13,754 bases of DNA from Candidatus Omnitrophota bacterium (GCA_028711825.1 JAQTRM010000023.1:1-13754), one strand, 5' to 3'; positions 1-7,231 are shown, numbered from the stretch's first letter. Made by a program: numbers and translations. The notes: a model not told the origin generated them from the letters alone.

Positions 1-21
1 CTGAGGGCTGATAGCTGGAAG
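1..21. repeat. Heptanucleotide repeat, cut by window edge
   Basis: Three imperfect 7-base units (CTGAGGG, CTGATAG, CTGGAAG) lie directly downstream of the lpxI stop codon and run off the left edge of the window. The unit is the reverse complement of the CAGCTAT/CAGCTTT units at 8576-8610, so the two arrays belong to one repeat family in opposite orientation. With only three units in view the call rests mainly on the similarity to the longer array. Confidence 0.5.
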
Positions 22-23
22 GA

Positions 24-827
24 TTAAATTGCGACAATCGAGATTCCGTGCCGTTCCGCCAGGCGCACGCTTTCATCGCGGTCGAGAAAAAGGGTTTTTC
101 CCGCTTCAAATGCCAGGCAGCGGGACTTAGACCTTACAAGGTTTTTGACAGTGTTCAATCCTATTACCGGAACATCAAAACGCATATCCTGGTTGTATTT
201 ACTGACTTTAACAATTACCGCCCCGCCCCGCCCGGTTTTTCCCGCTCTCCGGATAAGATTATCCGTTCCCTCCAGTGCCTCGACCGCCACGATCGCCTTG
301 TGTTTCACCGCTATCGTCTGGCCGATATCAAGCCCGGCTACCGCTTTGGCGAGGTCCAGGCCGAAATAAATATCATCCCAGGTGGTGAAATCAGGCTGAT
401 TTTTGGTAAGGGTCCCTTTGCCCGGCAGGTGCTCTTTGATAAAAACGGTGGAATCTAAAACCTTAAGCCCGGCCTCTTCAATAATCGCGGCCACTCCGGC
501 AAACAAAGTCTCGGCTTTTTTGTCTTTTAAATCCTGCAGGATCTGTTTCAGCTGCGGGCTGCGGAGAACCTCGGCGCTGAAAAGACGCCGCGGGCTGACC
601 TGTCCGGCCATCACCACCCCCTCCACTCCTTCGGATTTAAATATCTCGACCATCTTTCGGATTTCGGAAAGGCCAAGCCAATAGATCTTATCGACAACCG
701 CCTTGAGGCGCGCCGAGGTATCGCCTTTGATAGCGACCGCCACAACCTCACAACCGCTTTTCCTGGCGCTTTCGGCAAAAAGCAGAGGGAATTTTCTGTT
801 ACCGGCGATCAATCCGATCTTTTTCAT
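24..827 (-). CDS. lpxI: UDP-2,3-diacylglucosamine pyrophosphatase LpxI
   Basis: LpxI hydrolyses UDP-2,3-diacylglucosamine to lipid X (2,3-diacylglucosamine-1-phosphate) and UMP, the fourth step of lipid A synthesis; it replaces the unrelated LpxH of Enterobacteria. The 267-residue protein has the family length. It begins with the glycine-rich MKKIGLIAGNRKFP segment of the N-terminal domain. The C-terminal DUF1009 domain carries EGTDN (186-190), a GRGG turn (199-202) and FDVPVIG (217-223), whose Asp218 matches the catalytic Asp of Caulobacter LpxI. The ATG start has only a weak ribosome site (GGGG about 15 bases upstream). It follows lpxA after 44 bases and is the last gene in view of the bamA-to-lpxI run. 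In Alphaproteobacteria lpxB follows lpxI; here the next gene is outside the window. The identification is firm. Confidence 0.94.
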   Translation of the reverse strand: MKKIGLIAGNRKFPLLFAESARKSGCEVVAVAIKGDTSARLKAVVDKIYWLGLSEIRKMVEIFKSEGVEGVVMAGQVSPRRLFSAEVLRSPQLKQILQDLKDKKAETLFAGVAAIIEEAGLKVLDSTVFIKEHLPGKGTLTKNQPDFTTWDDIYFGLDLAKAVAGLDIGQTIAVKHKAIVAVEALEGTDNLIRRAGKTGRGGAVIVKVSKYNQDMRFDVPVIGLNTVKNLVRSKSRCLAFEAGKTLFLDRDESVRLAERHGISIVAI

Positions 828-871
828 GTTTGACAGGTAAACCCCGTTAATTAAAAGGAAATTGCCGCAGG

Positions 872-1651
872 CTAACGGCAGGAACGGACCAGGCCGCGTT
901 CGGAACTCTTAATAAAATCAAAAAGGTATTTTACTTCTGCAGTCTGCATAATCTCTTTTTCCGCCTTCTCCAGGGCGTGTTTCACGGATAACCCGGAGTT
1001 AAAAATCAGCCTGAAGGCATGATCCAGCTTCTTGATTGAATCGCGGGAGATCTCGCGGCGCCGCAACCCGATAAGATTCAAACCGTAGACGCGCGCCGGA
1101 TGCCCGTCGCAGGTGGAAAAAGGCGGGATATCCTGGACAACCTTGGAACAGCCCCCGATAATCGCCAGCATCCCCACCCGCACAAACTGGTGGATCGCCA
1201 CCATACCCCCAATCACCGCCTTGTCCTCGACGGTAACATGCCCGGCCAGGGTGCTGTTATTGGCCAGGACGCAACCGCTGCCGACCCGGCAGTCATGGGC
1301 GATATGGGAATACGCCATAATCAGGTTATGGTCGCCCACTATGGTCTTGGCCCCTTCGGAGGTGCCGGGATTCAAAGTGCAATATTCACGGATGATATTA
1401 TCGTCGCCGATCTCGAGAAAAACCTTACCGTCTTTGAATTTAAGATCCTGCGGGCGGCTGCCGACCACCGCCCCGGTAAAAATCTCGCAGCGCTGGCCGA
1501 TAGTGGTATTGCCGTCGATCACGCAATGGGAACCGATCCGGGTATCCGCGCCGATTGCCGCATTGTCGCCGATCACGGTATAAGGCCCCACACTGACCCC
1601 GGGGGCGAGCTTTGCTTTAGGAGAAATTATCGCAGAAGGATGTACCGACAT
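872..1651 (-). CDS. lpxA: UDP-N-acetylglucosamine acyltransferase LpxA
   Basis: LpxA transfers a 3-hydroxyacyl chain from ACP to the 3-position of UDP-GlcNAc, the first step of lipid A synthesis, as a cytosolic trimer. The 259-residue protein (E. coli 262) has left-handed beta-helix hexapeptide repeats over about residues 1-185 and a helical tail ending in the family-typical RGLVR. The catalytic His is His119 in SHIAHD (E. coli His125). Gly167 in IIGGCSK matches E. coli Gly173, the acyl-chain ruler residue, which suggests long chains. The segment equivalent to E. coli HRGT (99-102) reads NPGT (94-97), which is unusual. I chose the ATG at 1651. An in-frame TTG at 1678 would overlap the previous gene and add MSAPWWIIK, which is unlike the family. 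The chosen start lies one base after the lpxC-fabZ stop, with a GGTGG ribosome site inside that gene, so the two are probably translationally coupled. Confidence 0.95.
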   Translation of the reverse strand: MSVHPSAIISPKAKLAPGVSVGPYTVIGDNAAIGADTRIGSHCVIDGNTTIGQRCEIFTGAVVGSRPQDLKFKDGKVFLEIGDDNIIREYCTLNPGTSEGAKTIVGDHNLIMAYSHIAHDCRVGSGCVLANNSTLAGHVTVEDKAVIGGMVAIHQFVRVGMLAIIGGCSKVVQDIPPFSTCDGHPARVYGLNLIGLRRREISRDSIKKLDHAFRLIFNSGLSVKHALEKAEKEIMQTAEVKYLFDFIKSSERGLVRSCR

Positions 1652-1652
1652 T

Positions 1653-2945
1653 TTAATTATCCACCAGGGCGCAGACAAAATCCGCTTCCGCCACGACCTT
1701 TCCGTCGACCAGCGCCCGGCCGCGGACCTGTCCGGTCTTGGATTTTACCTTTACCGCTTCAACTTCAAGCATCAGCTGGTCTCCGGGAACCACCGGCTTG
1801 CGGAATTTTACATTATCGATCGAAAGGAAAAACGCGAGTTTTCCTTTATTATCTTCGGAGGCCAGCATCATCACCCCGCCCACCTGGGCCATCGCCTCCA
1901 CAATAATCACCCCCGGCATTACCGGACGCCCGGGGAAATGCCCGCGGAAAAAGTAATCGTTAATCGTAACATTTTTTACGCCGATAGCGCGCTTCCCCTT
2001 TTCCAGGTAAATTACCCGGTCGACAAAAAGGAAAGGTTCCCGGTGCGGAATGATCTTCATGATCGCGTTGCTGTCCAGAACCCCGGAAGAACCGGCGGCC
2101 TGTGTTTTTAATTTCTGTTCGTGTATTTTTTCAGCGATCTTCAGGTTCAGCGCGTGCCCGCTCCTTAAAGCGATCACGTGCCCGCGGATGGGACATCCGG
2201 CCAGGTAAAGGTCACCGATCAAATCCAATATTTTATGCCTCACGAATTCATCCTTAAACCTTAAAACACTCTTAATCACCCCGGAGCTACCGACAACCAG
2301 GGTATTATCATAATTCGCCCCCCGGCCCAGCCCCCGGCTCTGCAGTTCGGAAACCTCGCTCTCCAGGCAGAAGGTGCGCGCGGGAGCGATCTCAGACTTA
2401 AAAGAATCCGTATCGACATTTAACTCCAAAAACTGCGCCGAAAGCAGCGGATGCTCGTAATTCAAGGTATAAGAAACTTTAAAATCCTTAGAGGGCAGCA
2501 CCGTGATCGAAGAAACACCGTCTTCCACAAAAAGCGGCTCTTTAACCGCGTAAACGTATCTCTCCTGATCCTGCTGAAGGATCCCCGCTTTTTCCACCGC
2601 CTCGACAAATTTGGAAGCGCTTCCATCCATCCCCGGGAGTTCATTATTGTCGACTTCAATATCGAGATTATCGATCTTTAAACTGGAGAGGGCGGCCATG
2701 AGGTGCTCGATTGTCTGCACTTGCGCCTGGTCGTTGCCGAGAGTGGAGCGCCGGCTTAGCTGGGGAGACTCAAAAAGCGAACCGATCTCAGCCCTGATCC
2801 GGCAGGGAGAAGCAAGATCCGTGCGGATAAAATTAATCCCGGAATTAACCGGCGCGGGCTTGAATTTTAAATGCACCTTGTTGCCGGTATGTATCCCGAT
2901 GCCTTCCAAAGAAACTTCTTTTGCGATCGTGTTCTGTTTTTCCAT
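1653..2945 (-). CDS. lpxC-fabZ: Bifunctional LpxC deacetylase / FabZ dehydratase fusion
   Basis: One 430-residue chain joins two enzymes. Residues 1 to about 280 are LpxC, the zinc deacetylase of the committed second lipid A step. Glu80-His81 in TIEHLMAAL, His237 and Asp241 in HKILDLIGD, and His264 in SGHALN match the zinc ligands and catalytic residues of E. coli and Aquifex LpxC. Residues about 290-430 are FabZ, the 3-hydroxyacyl-ACP dehydratase: it starts at IMKIIPHREPFLFVDR and holds the active-site His336 in HFPGRPVMPG and Glu350 in EAMAQ. Both halves look active, and the linker (about 280-290, QAAGSSGVLD) is short. Such fusions are known in Bacteroidota and some other lineages. The start codon overlaps the lpxD stop as TAATG, so translation is probably coupled. 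In Proteobacteria a separate fabZ sits at this place between lpxD and lpxA, and lpxC lies elsewhere. I see no frameshift or second start that would split the product. Confidence 0.96.
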   Translation of the reverse strand: MEKQNTIAKEVSLEGIGIHTGNKVHLKFKPAPVNSGINFIRTDLASPCRIRAEIGSLFESPQLSRRSTLGNDQAQVQTIEHLMAALSSLKIDNLDIEVDNNELPGMDGSASKFVEAVEKAGILQQDQERYVYAVKEPLFVEDGVSSITVLPSKDFKVSYTLNYEHPLLSAQFLELNVDTDSFKSEIAPARTFCLESEVSELQSRGLGRGANYDNTLVVGSSGVIKSVLRFKDEFVRHKILDLIGDLYLAGCPIRGHVIALRSGHALNLKIAEKIHEQKLKTQAAGSSGVLDSNAIMKIIPHREPFLFVDRVIYLEKGKRAIGVKNVTINDYFFRGHFPGRPVMPGVIIVEAMAQVGGVMMLASEDNKGKLAFFLSIDNVKFRKPVVPGDQLMLEVEAVKVKSKTGQVRGRALVDGKVVAEADFVCALVDN

Positions 2946-3979
2946 TATTTATCTTTCAGTTTTTCTTCCAATTCCTCAATTTTTTTCTTAAGTTCTTTAA
3001 CCGTATTAAACAGCCTGGGCAGGCTCTGCAGGCTGGCATTAGCCCTCTGAGTGGTCATAAAAGGCCGCGCGGGGTATCCCGAGACCATAGTATTTTCCGG
3101 GACGGATTTGGCTACCCCCGACTTAGCGGTAACAATCGCGTTATTGCCTAAAGTAATATGCCCGACCAGCCCGGATTGACCTCCCAGAATAACATTATCC
3201 CCCAGCACGGTGCTTCCGGAGATGCCCGCCTGAGCGACAATCAAAGCATTCTTTCCGATAACCACATTATGTCCGATCTGCACCAGATTGTCGATCTTCG
3301 TGCCGCTGCCGATCACCGTCCGGTCGAAACGCGCCCGGTCGATAGTCACATTAGCCCCGATCTCCACGTCATCCTGAACCTCCACCGTCCCCACCTGCGG
3401 GATTTTATGGTGCAGGCCTTTGATCGTAGCGAAACCGAAACCGTCCGAACCGATCACCGTCCCGGAGTGTATAATCACCCGGTTGCCGATGGAAATCCTT
3501 TCGCGGATCGAAACATGCGGGTAAATAAGCGTGCCGCTGCCAACCTTGGTATGATGGCCGACATAACAGCCCGCGTAAATCACCGTATCGTCCCCGATCA
3601 CCGCGTTATCCCCGATCACCGAATAAGCCCCCACCGCCACGTTTTTGCCGAGAGAGACATTCCTGCCGATAAAGGCGGTATAATCTATCCCGCTGGGATG
3701 CCCGATATCATCGGGGGTAAAAAGGGAAATGACCTTGGCGAAGGCCAGAGACGGATTATCGGTCAGGATCACCGGTTTATTGATACCCTGGGCCTCGGAT
3801 GAAATAACCGCCGAGGCGCGGGTCTTGACCGCCAGCGCGTGGTACTTGGAATTAGCCAGGAAAGTAATATCCCCTTCGGAGGCCTCCTTGATCCCGGAAG
3901 CCCCGGTAATCATAATTTGTTCGTCGCCTACAACCTTCCCTTCGACAATACCGGCGATCTCTTTAAGCGTTTTCTGCAT
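2945..3979 (-). CDS. lpxD: UDP-3-O-acylglucosamine N-acyltransferase LpxD
   Basis: LpxD adds the second 3-hydroxyacyl chain, from ACP to the 2-amino group of UDP-3-O-acyl-glucosamine, the third lipid A step. The 344-residue protein (E. coli 341) has the N-terminal uridine-binding domain (1 to about 100, with GDITFLAN at 36-43), then left-handed beta-helix hexapeptide repeats over about 102-305. It carries DGFGF (179-183) and the catalytic His237 in VQIGHNVVIG (E. coli His239). The C-terminal part from about 322 is Lys/Glu-rich and likely helical, as in the family. It starts at an ATG 17 bases after the ompH stop, with GGCGG as a ribosome site. Its stop codon overlaps the start of lpxC-fabZ. 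The order skp-lpxD is conserved across many Gram-negative bacteria, which supports the call. Confidence 0.96.
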   Translation of the reverse strand: MQKTLKEIAGIVEGKVVGDEQIMITGASGIKEASEGDITFLANSKYHALAVKTRASAVISSEAQGINKPVILTDNPSLAFAKVISLFTPDDIGHPSGIDYTAFIGRNVSLGKNVAVGAYSVIGDNAVIGDDTVIYAGCYVGHHTKVGSGTLIYPHVSIRERISIGNRVIIHSGTVIGSDGFGFATIKGLHHKIPQVGTVEVQDDVEIGANVTIDRARFDRTVIGSGTKIDNLVQIGHNVVIGKNALIVAQAGISGSTVLGDNVILGGQSGLVGHITLGNNAIVTAKSGVAKSVPENTMVSGYPARPFMTTQRANASLQSLPRLFNTVKELKKKIEELEEKLKDK

Positions 3980-3996
3980 TCTTCAATCCGCCTTTT

Positions 3997-4500
3997 TTAC
4001 TTTTTTCCGGCATTCAGGGCAGCGATAATCTTGTCGGTAATATCCATACTCTTGGTCTGATAAACCAGCACCCGGTCGTTAAAAACCATGGTGTATCCTT
4101 CTTTTTCGGCGTATTTCTTGACCGCGTCTTCAATGTCCTGAAGGATTTCTTTCATCTTCTCATCCTGCTCTTTACGCAAGGCAGCCTGTTTCTTGCGGTC
4201 GGATTCCTGGAAGCTCTTTACCTTAGATTGGAGTTCCGCCCCTTTGGACTCTCTTTCCTTGTCGTTTAAAAGGCTTAATTTATCCTGGAAAGCCTTGAGT
4301 TCCGCCACTTTTTTATCGCGTTCTTCGCTGTAAGATTTTTCTTTGTCGGTCAATACTTTATCGTAACCTTTGGTTTTGCTGTATTCGCTGAAAGTCCGGC
4401 TTAAATCAATATAAGCAAATTTCTCCGCAGCCATCGCGTTTCCCGCCAATAAAGCCAAACCGATAACCGCCCCGCATAAAACCACTCCGATCTTTTTCAT
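3997..4500 (-). CDS. skp: OmpH/Skp family periplasmic chaperone
   Basis: OmpH/Skp proteins form jellyfish-shaped trimers in the periplasm that hold unfolded outer-membrane proteins for delivery to the Bam machine. The 167-residue product has a signal peptide (MKK, hydrophobic core about 4-20, cleavage expected after the AMA ending at residue 24). A short beta segment follows (FAYIDLSRTF, 28-37), then a long highly charged coiled-coil stretch of about 40-130, and a closing strand (TMVFNDRVLVYQT, about 137-149). This is the family's layout. The ATG at 4500 is chosen over one at 4530 because it gives a clean signal peptide and has a consensus AGGAGG ribosome site 7 bases upstream. The gene lies between bamA and lpxD, its usual place. 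Skp is weakly conserved in sequence, so the call rests on architecture and context together. Confidence 0.9.
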   Translation of the reverse strand: MKKIGVVLCGAVIGLALLAGNAMAAEKFAYIDLSRTFSEYSKTKGYDKVLTDKEKSYSEERDKKVAELKAFQDKLSLLNDKERESKGAELQSKVKSFQESDRKKQAALRKEQDEKMKEILQDIEDAVKKYAEKEGYTMVFNDRVLVYQTKSMDITDKIIAALNAGKK

Positions 4501-4507
4501 CTTACTT

Positions 4508-4527
4508 CCTCCTTGCCCAGTAGGGCA
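4508..4527 (-). promoter_or_regulatory. Strong Shine-Dalgarno with abutting hairpin (ompH leader)
   Basis: AGGAGG at 4508-4513 lies 7 bases before the ompH ATG and is the best ribosome site in the window. Directly upstream, TGCCC-TACT-GGGCA on the minus strand (4514-4527) can form a 5-bp stem with a 4-base loop that ends where the Shine-Dalgarno begins. The ribosome site decides the ompH start. Whether the hairpin has any effect is not shown. Confidence 0.6.
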
Positions 4528-4602
4528 CACCCGCGCACCTTATTCTTCCAACGCAGGATATTGTTATTGATCTATCCCTGACTATTCCTCGTTCTTGGCC
4601 TG

Positions 4603-4630
4603 TGTCCTATATTCTAACTTCTACATTCTG
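4603..4630. repeat. Heptanucleotide repeat between bamA and ompH
   Basis: Four 7-base units on the plus strand (TGTCCTA, TATTCTA, ACTTCTA, CATTCTG) share the pattern NNTTCTA, with the first and last each differing from it by one base. The array begins 3 bases after the bamA stop and lies in the 133-base spacer before ompH. The rest of that spacer (4531-4602) holds no gene or clear promoter that I can see. The unit differs from the CAGCTAT-type arrays elsewhere in the window but has the same period. Confidence 0.55.
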
Positions 4631-4633
4631 ATT

Positions 4634-7162
4634 TTAGAACCCGTGGCTGGCGCTAAAATGGAACCTGCCGCTCTTTTTACTGTCCTCGCCCGGCTCTTTA
4701 TTCATCGGAATACCGTAATCCAGCATAATCGGCCCGATCGGGGTATTAATGCGCAGCCCTATACCAAAACCCCCTTTAAGCCCGCCGGTATTTTCCACGC
4801 CGTTGGCATCTTTAGAAGAAAAAATATCCCCTATCTTTTCCCAAACGTTACCGACATCATAAAATGCCGCGACTTTAAGAAAACTGAAAAGCGGATAAGT
4901 ATACTCGATATTTCCTACTACCATTGAGGCGCCGCCGATAGGATCATGGGTATTACGGTCAACCGGACCGACCATCCTTTCCTCGTAACCTCTGATAGTG
5001 TAGGCGCCGCCGGCAAAAAATCTTTCATAAATCGGGATCTTTTCCGTATCGCCATACGGCTCAGCCAACCCCAAACGCCCCCGCACCTCCAGGACCGCCC
5101 CGCGCGGCATCGGGAAATAATGCGAAGCCCTGCCGAAGAATTTCACGAAATCCTTATCCCCGCCGAACGGCCCGCCCGCGAAATCCAAAGTCGCGGTCAC
5201 GAGGTTCCCTTTGCGGGGGTTAAAAACATTATCGCGCGAATCATAGGTCAGGCTGGGAGAAACCGTGCTGATAAAATTAGTCCCTACCTCGTCCAGAAGA
5301 TCCTGCGAGGCGTCCGCCTCCGGGTCGCTGATCTTGACCTGGTCCAGGCGGTAAGTTAACTGCCCTTTTAAGTATTCGGAAAGGTCCGTGCCGATACGCA
5401 AGTCTCCTCCGGTCACCTCTTCATCGTAACCGTATCCGGTATCGGTATCGCGTTCGTGCGTGCGGTGATAAAGGTCGAACCCGAAAGATATCGGATAATC
5501 GAAAAGCCAGGGCTCGGTAAAGCTTATCTCGAGGCCGTTAGTATAACTTCCGGTGGAAGCGCGCACTTTGAAATCCTGTCCGGCGCCGGTAAAATACGGC
5601 CAGTTCTTCCAATCGAAATTCTTCTGCTCCACCTCCACGAAACCCACAAATTCATCTACCGTGCTGTATCCTCCGCCGAAGCTGAAAGATCCGGTCTTGC
5701 TCTCTTTGACATCCACCAGTAAATCTTTTTTGTCCGGCTGGGAGGTATCCTCGGTGCCGTAGCTCACTTCTTCGAAATACCCCAGGTTTGTCAGCCTTTC
5801 CTTGCTGCGCCGGAGCTTCTCCCCGTCAAACCTGTCCCCGGGATGAATGCGCATCTCTCGCCGGATAACCAAATCTTTGGTTTTAATGTTCCCGCGGATC
5901 TTGATCTTGTCCACATAAACCACGTCATGCTCGGCGATATTATAAGTGATATTAACTCTGCCGGTGGAAGGATCGACCATCGTCGAATCCTGGACCTGCG
6001 CCGAGATGTAGCCCCGGTCGAAATAAAGGCCCTGGATGTTCGTAACATCTACTTTCATCGCCTCCTGGCTGAAAACCTTACCCGTAACGCAGGCCGAAAG
6101 GACTTTGAGGATATCTTTTTCGCTGATATCCTTATTGCCGCGCAAGAATACCGAACCTACCAGGTATTTCTTGCCTTCGGTGATCCGGATCACGATAATT
6201 AAAAAATAAGGCTGGGTCGGGTCGGGAAGGACCTCATAAGATACTTCGACATCGGCGAAACCCTCACGCTGGTAGAAAGATTTGATCCTCTCCAGGTCCT
6301 CCTTAAAAACCTCTTCTTTCAGGATCCCGGCATTAAAAAACCATGCGCGTTTGGTTTTTAAAAGCTTCAGGATGCGCGCGCTGGTAAAGCTTTTATTGCC
6401 TTCGATCACAATATTCTTAATGCGCACCTTTTTGCCTTCCACCACGGTAAAAGCGACATTCACTTTATTGGGCTGCGTCCCGGCATCTACCTTAAAAGAG
6501 ATCTCCGCCTGGCTGTAACCCATTTTTTCATACATCTTTTTCAGGGTCCGCACGTCTTCGGAAAGGCTGGGATAATCCAAATACTGCGTCTCCCGGGATT
6601 TCAACTGCTGCTTAAGCTTCTCCTCTTTCAGGGTAATATGCTTGATCCCCGAGAAGCTGATTTTTTCGATAAGCGGCCTTTCCACCACGCTCACCAAGAC
6701 CTTGACTCCGCCTTTATAGTCAACGGTATCGATCTTGATATCGCTGAAAAACCCCAAAAGGTAAAGCCTCTTTAAATCGTCGCTGGCAATATTCTCCTGA
6801 TAGGGGCTGCCGATGCGGGTCTTCATCTTGGAAATAATAACGTTGGAGCTGATGGATTTATTGCCGGTGATGTCGATGGCGGTAACGTTTTTCAATTCGG
6901 CAGGCGCTCCGGAAGTCATCTTTTCGGTTCCCGAAGACGGGAGATCCGCCGCGGACGGCTCCGTGATACTGGAGGCATCGGATGCCGTTGCAGTATCCGC
7001 GGGCGCCTGAGAAGGATCTTCAGTGCCGGAGGCCGGAGAAGAAACAGAGGTATCCCCGGATTTTTGCGCCTGGTCCCCGGAGATGCTGTTCTCCGCAAAA
7101 ACCGGGCTATTCAGGCTCAAAAAGAATAAAAAAGTTAACGATATAAATATGAATTTACGCAT
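4634..7162 (-). CDS. bamA: BamA, outer-membrane protein assembly factor (Omp85)
   Basis: BamA is the core of the machine that folds beta-barrel proteins into the outer membrane. The 842-residue protein has a signal peptide (MRKFIFISL start, cleavage expected after VFA at 23). Then comes a Ser/Thr/Ala/Pro-rich, acidic linker of about 24-88 that E. coli BamA lacks. Five POTRA domains follow (about 91-163, 165-243, 246-329, 332-412, 414-487), several with the G-N-K/I turn typical of POTRA, and then a beta-barrel from about 490. The barrel has the Omp85 RGY motif (724-726, in YTIRGYEERMVGP) and ends in HFSASHGF with the C-terminal Phe of an outer-membrane beta-signal. There is no Shine-Dalgarno before the ATG; a promoter -10 box ends only 7 bases away, so the mRNA may be leaderless. 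It heads the bamA-skp-lpx operon. Confidence 0.96.
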   Translation of the reverse strand: MRKFIFISLTFLFFLSLNSPVFAENSISGDQAQKSGDTSVSSPASGTEDPSQAPADTATASDASSITEPSAADLPSSGTEKMTSGAPAELKNVTAIDITGNKSISSNVIISKMKTRIGSPYQENIASDDLKRLYLLGFFSDIKIDTVDYKGGVKVLVSVVERPLIEKISFSGIKHITLKEEKLKQQLKSRETQYLDYPSLSEDVRTLKKMYEKMGYSQAEISFKVDAGTQPNKVNVAFTVVEGKKVRIKNIVIEGNKSFTSARILKLLKTKRAWFFNAGILKEEVFKEDLERIKSFYQREGFADVEVSYEVLPDPTQPYFLIIVIRITEGKKYLVGSVFLRGNKDISEKDILKVLSACVTGKVFSQEAMKVDVTNIQGLYFDRGYISAQVQDSTMVDPSTGRVNITYNIAEHDVVYVDKIKIRGNIKTKDLVIRREMRIHPGDRFDGEKLRRSKERLTNLGYFEEVSYGTEDTSQPDKKDLLVDVKESKTGSFSFGGGYSTVDEFVGFVEVEQKNFDWKNWPYFTGAGQDFKVRASTGSYTNGLEISFTEPWLFDYPISFGFDLYHRTHERDTDTGYGYDEEVTGGDLRIGTDLSEYLKGQLTYRLDQVKISDPEADASQDLLDEVGTNFISTVSPSLTYDSRDNVFNPRKGNLVTATLDFAGGPFGGDKDFVKFFGRASHYFPMPRGAVLEVRGRLGLAEPYGDTEKIPIYERFFAGGAYTIRGYEERMVGPVDRNTHDPIGGASMVVGNIEYTYPLFSFLKVAAFYDVGNVWEKIGDIFSSKDANGVENTGGLKGGFGIGLRINTPIGPIMLDYGIPMNKEPGEDSKKSGRFHFSASHGF

Positions 7163-7169
7163 TTTAACT

Positions 7170-7198
7170 ATTATATAGGATTAGAATGTCTAAAGCAA
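7170..7198 (-). promoter_or_regulatory. Sigma70-type promoter for bamA, likely leaderless
   Basis: On the minus strand, TTGCTT (7193-7198) and a perfect TATAAT (7170-7175) are 17 bases apart, the preferred spacing. Only 7 bases (AGTTAAA) separate the -10 box from the bamA ATG, so transcription would start at or within a base or so of the start codon. No Shine-Dalgarno lies between. The region is AT-rich and sits in the 69-base gap after dnaB, a sensible place for the promoter of the bamA-lpx operon. The -35 box matches consensus only in part. Confidence 0.6.
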
Positions 7199-7212
7199 AC
7201 AAATATAAATAT

Positions 7213-7226
7213 CCGCACTGTGCCGG
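7213..7226 (-). terminator. Possible weak terminator after dnaB
   Basis: Five to eight bases after the dnaB stop, CCGGCACAGTGCGG on the minus strand can fold into a short bulged stem, followed by the T-rich ATATTTATATTTG. The stem is short and the T tract is interrupted, so this is at best a weak intrinsic terminator. Its position between dnaB and the bamA promoter is suggestive. Confidence 0.25.
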
Positions 7227-7231
7227 AGGGA

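Noticed and set aside
863..880. Hairpin TGCCG...CGGCA at the lpxA stop as a terminator
   Set aside because: The stem is only 5 bp with an 8-base loop, it overlaps the stop codon, and the following T tract is interrupted; lpxI follows in the same direction after 44 bases.
1652..1678. TTG at 1678 as the lpxA start
   Set aside because: It would overlap lpxC-fabZ and add nine residues unlike the family; the ATG at 1651 has a ribosome site and gives the usual N-terminus.
1100..1906. Long plus-strand reading frame (268 codons) opposite lpxA and the end of lpxC-fabZ
   Set aside because: It is antisense to two certain genes, is Pro/Arg-rich low-quality sequence, has no recognisable domain, and spans a gene boundary. 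It is a shadow of the minus-strand codons.
3158..3802. Plus-strand frame of 214 codons opposite lpxD, rich in His, Asp and Arg
   Set aside because: Its repetitive look mirrors the hexapeptide repeats of LpxD on the other strand; it has no ribosome site and no family resemblance.
7171..7196. TAGGAT TAGAATG TCTAAAG in the bamA promoter region as another heptamer array
   Set aside because: Only about two units resemble each other and one unit is six bases long, so the period is not convincing.
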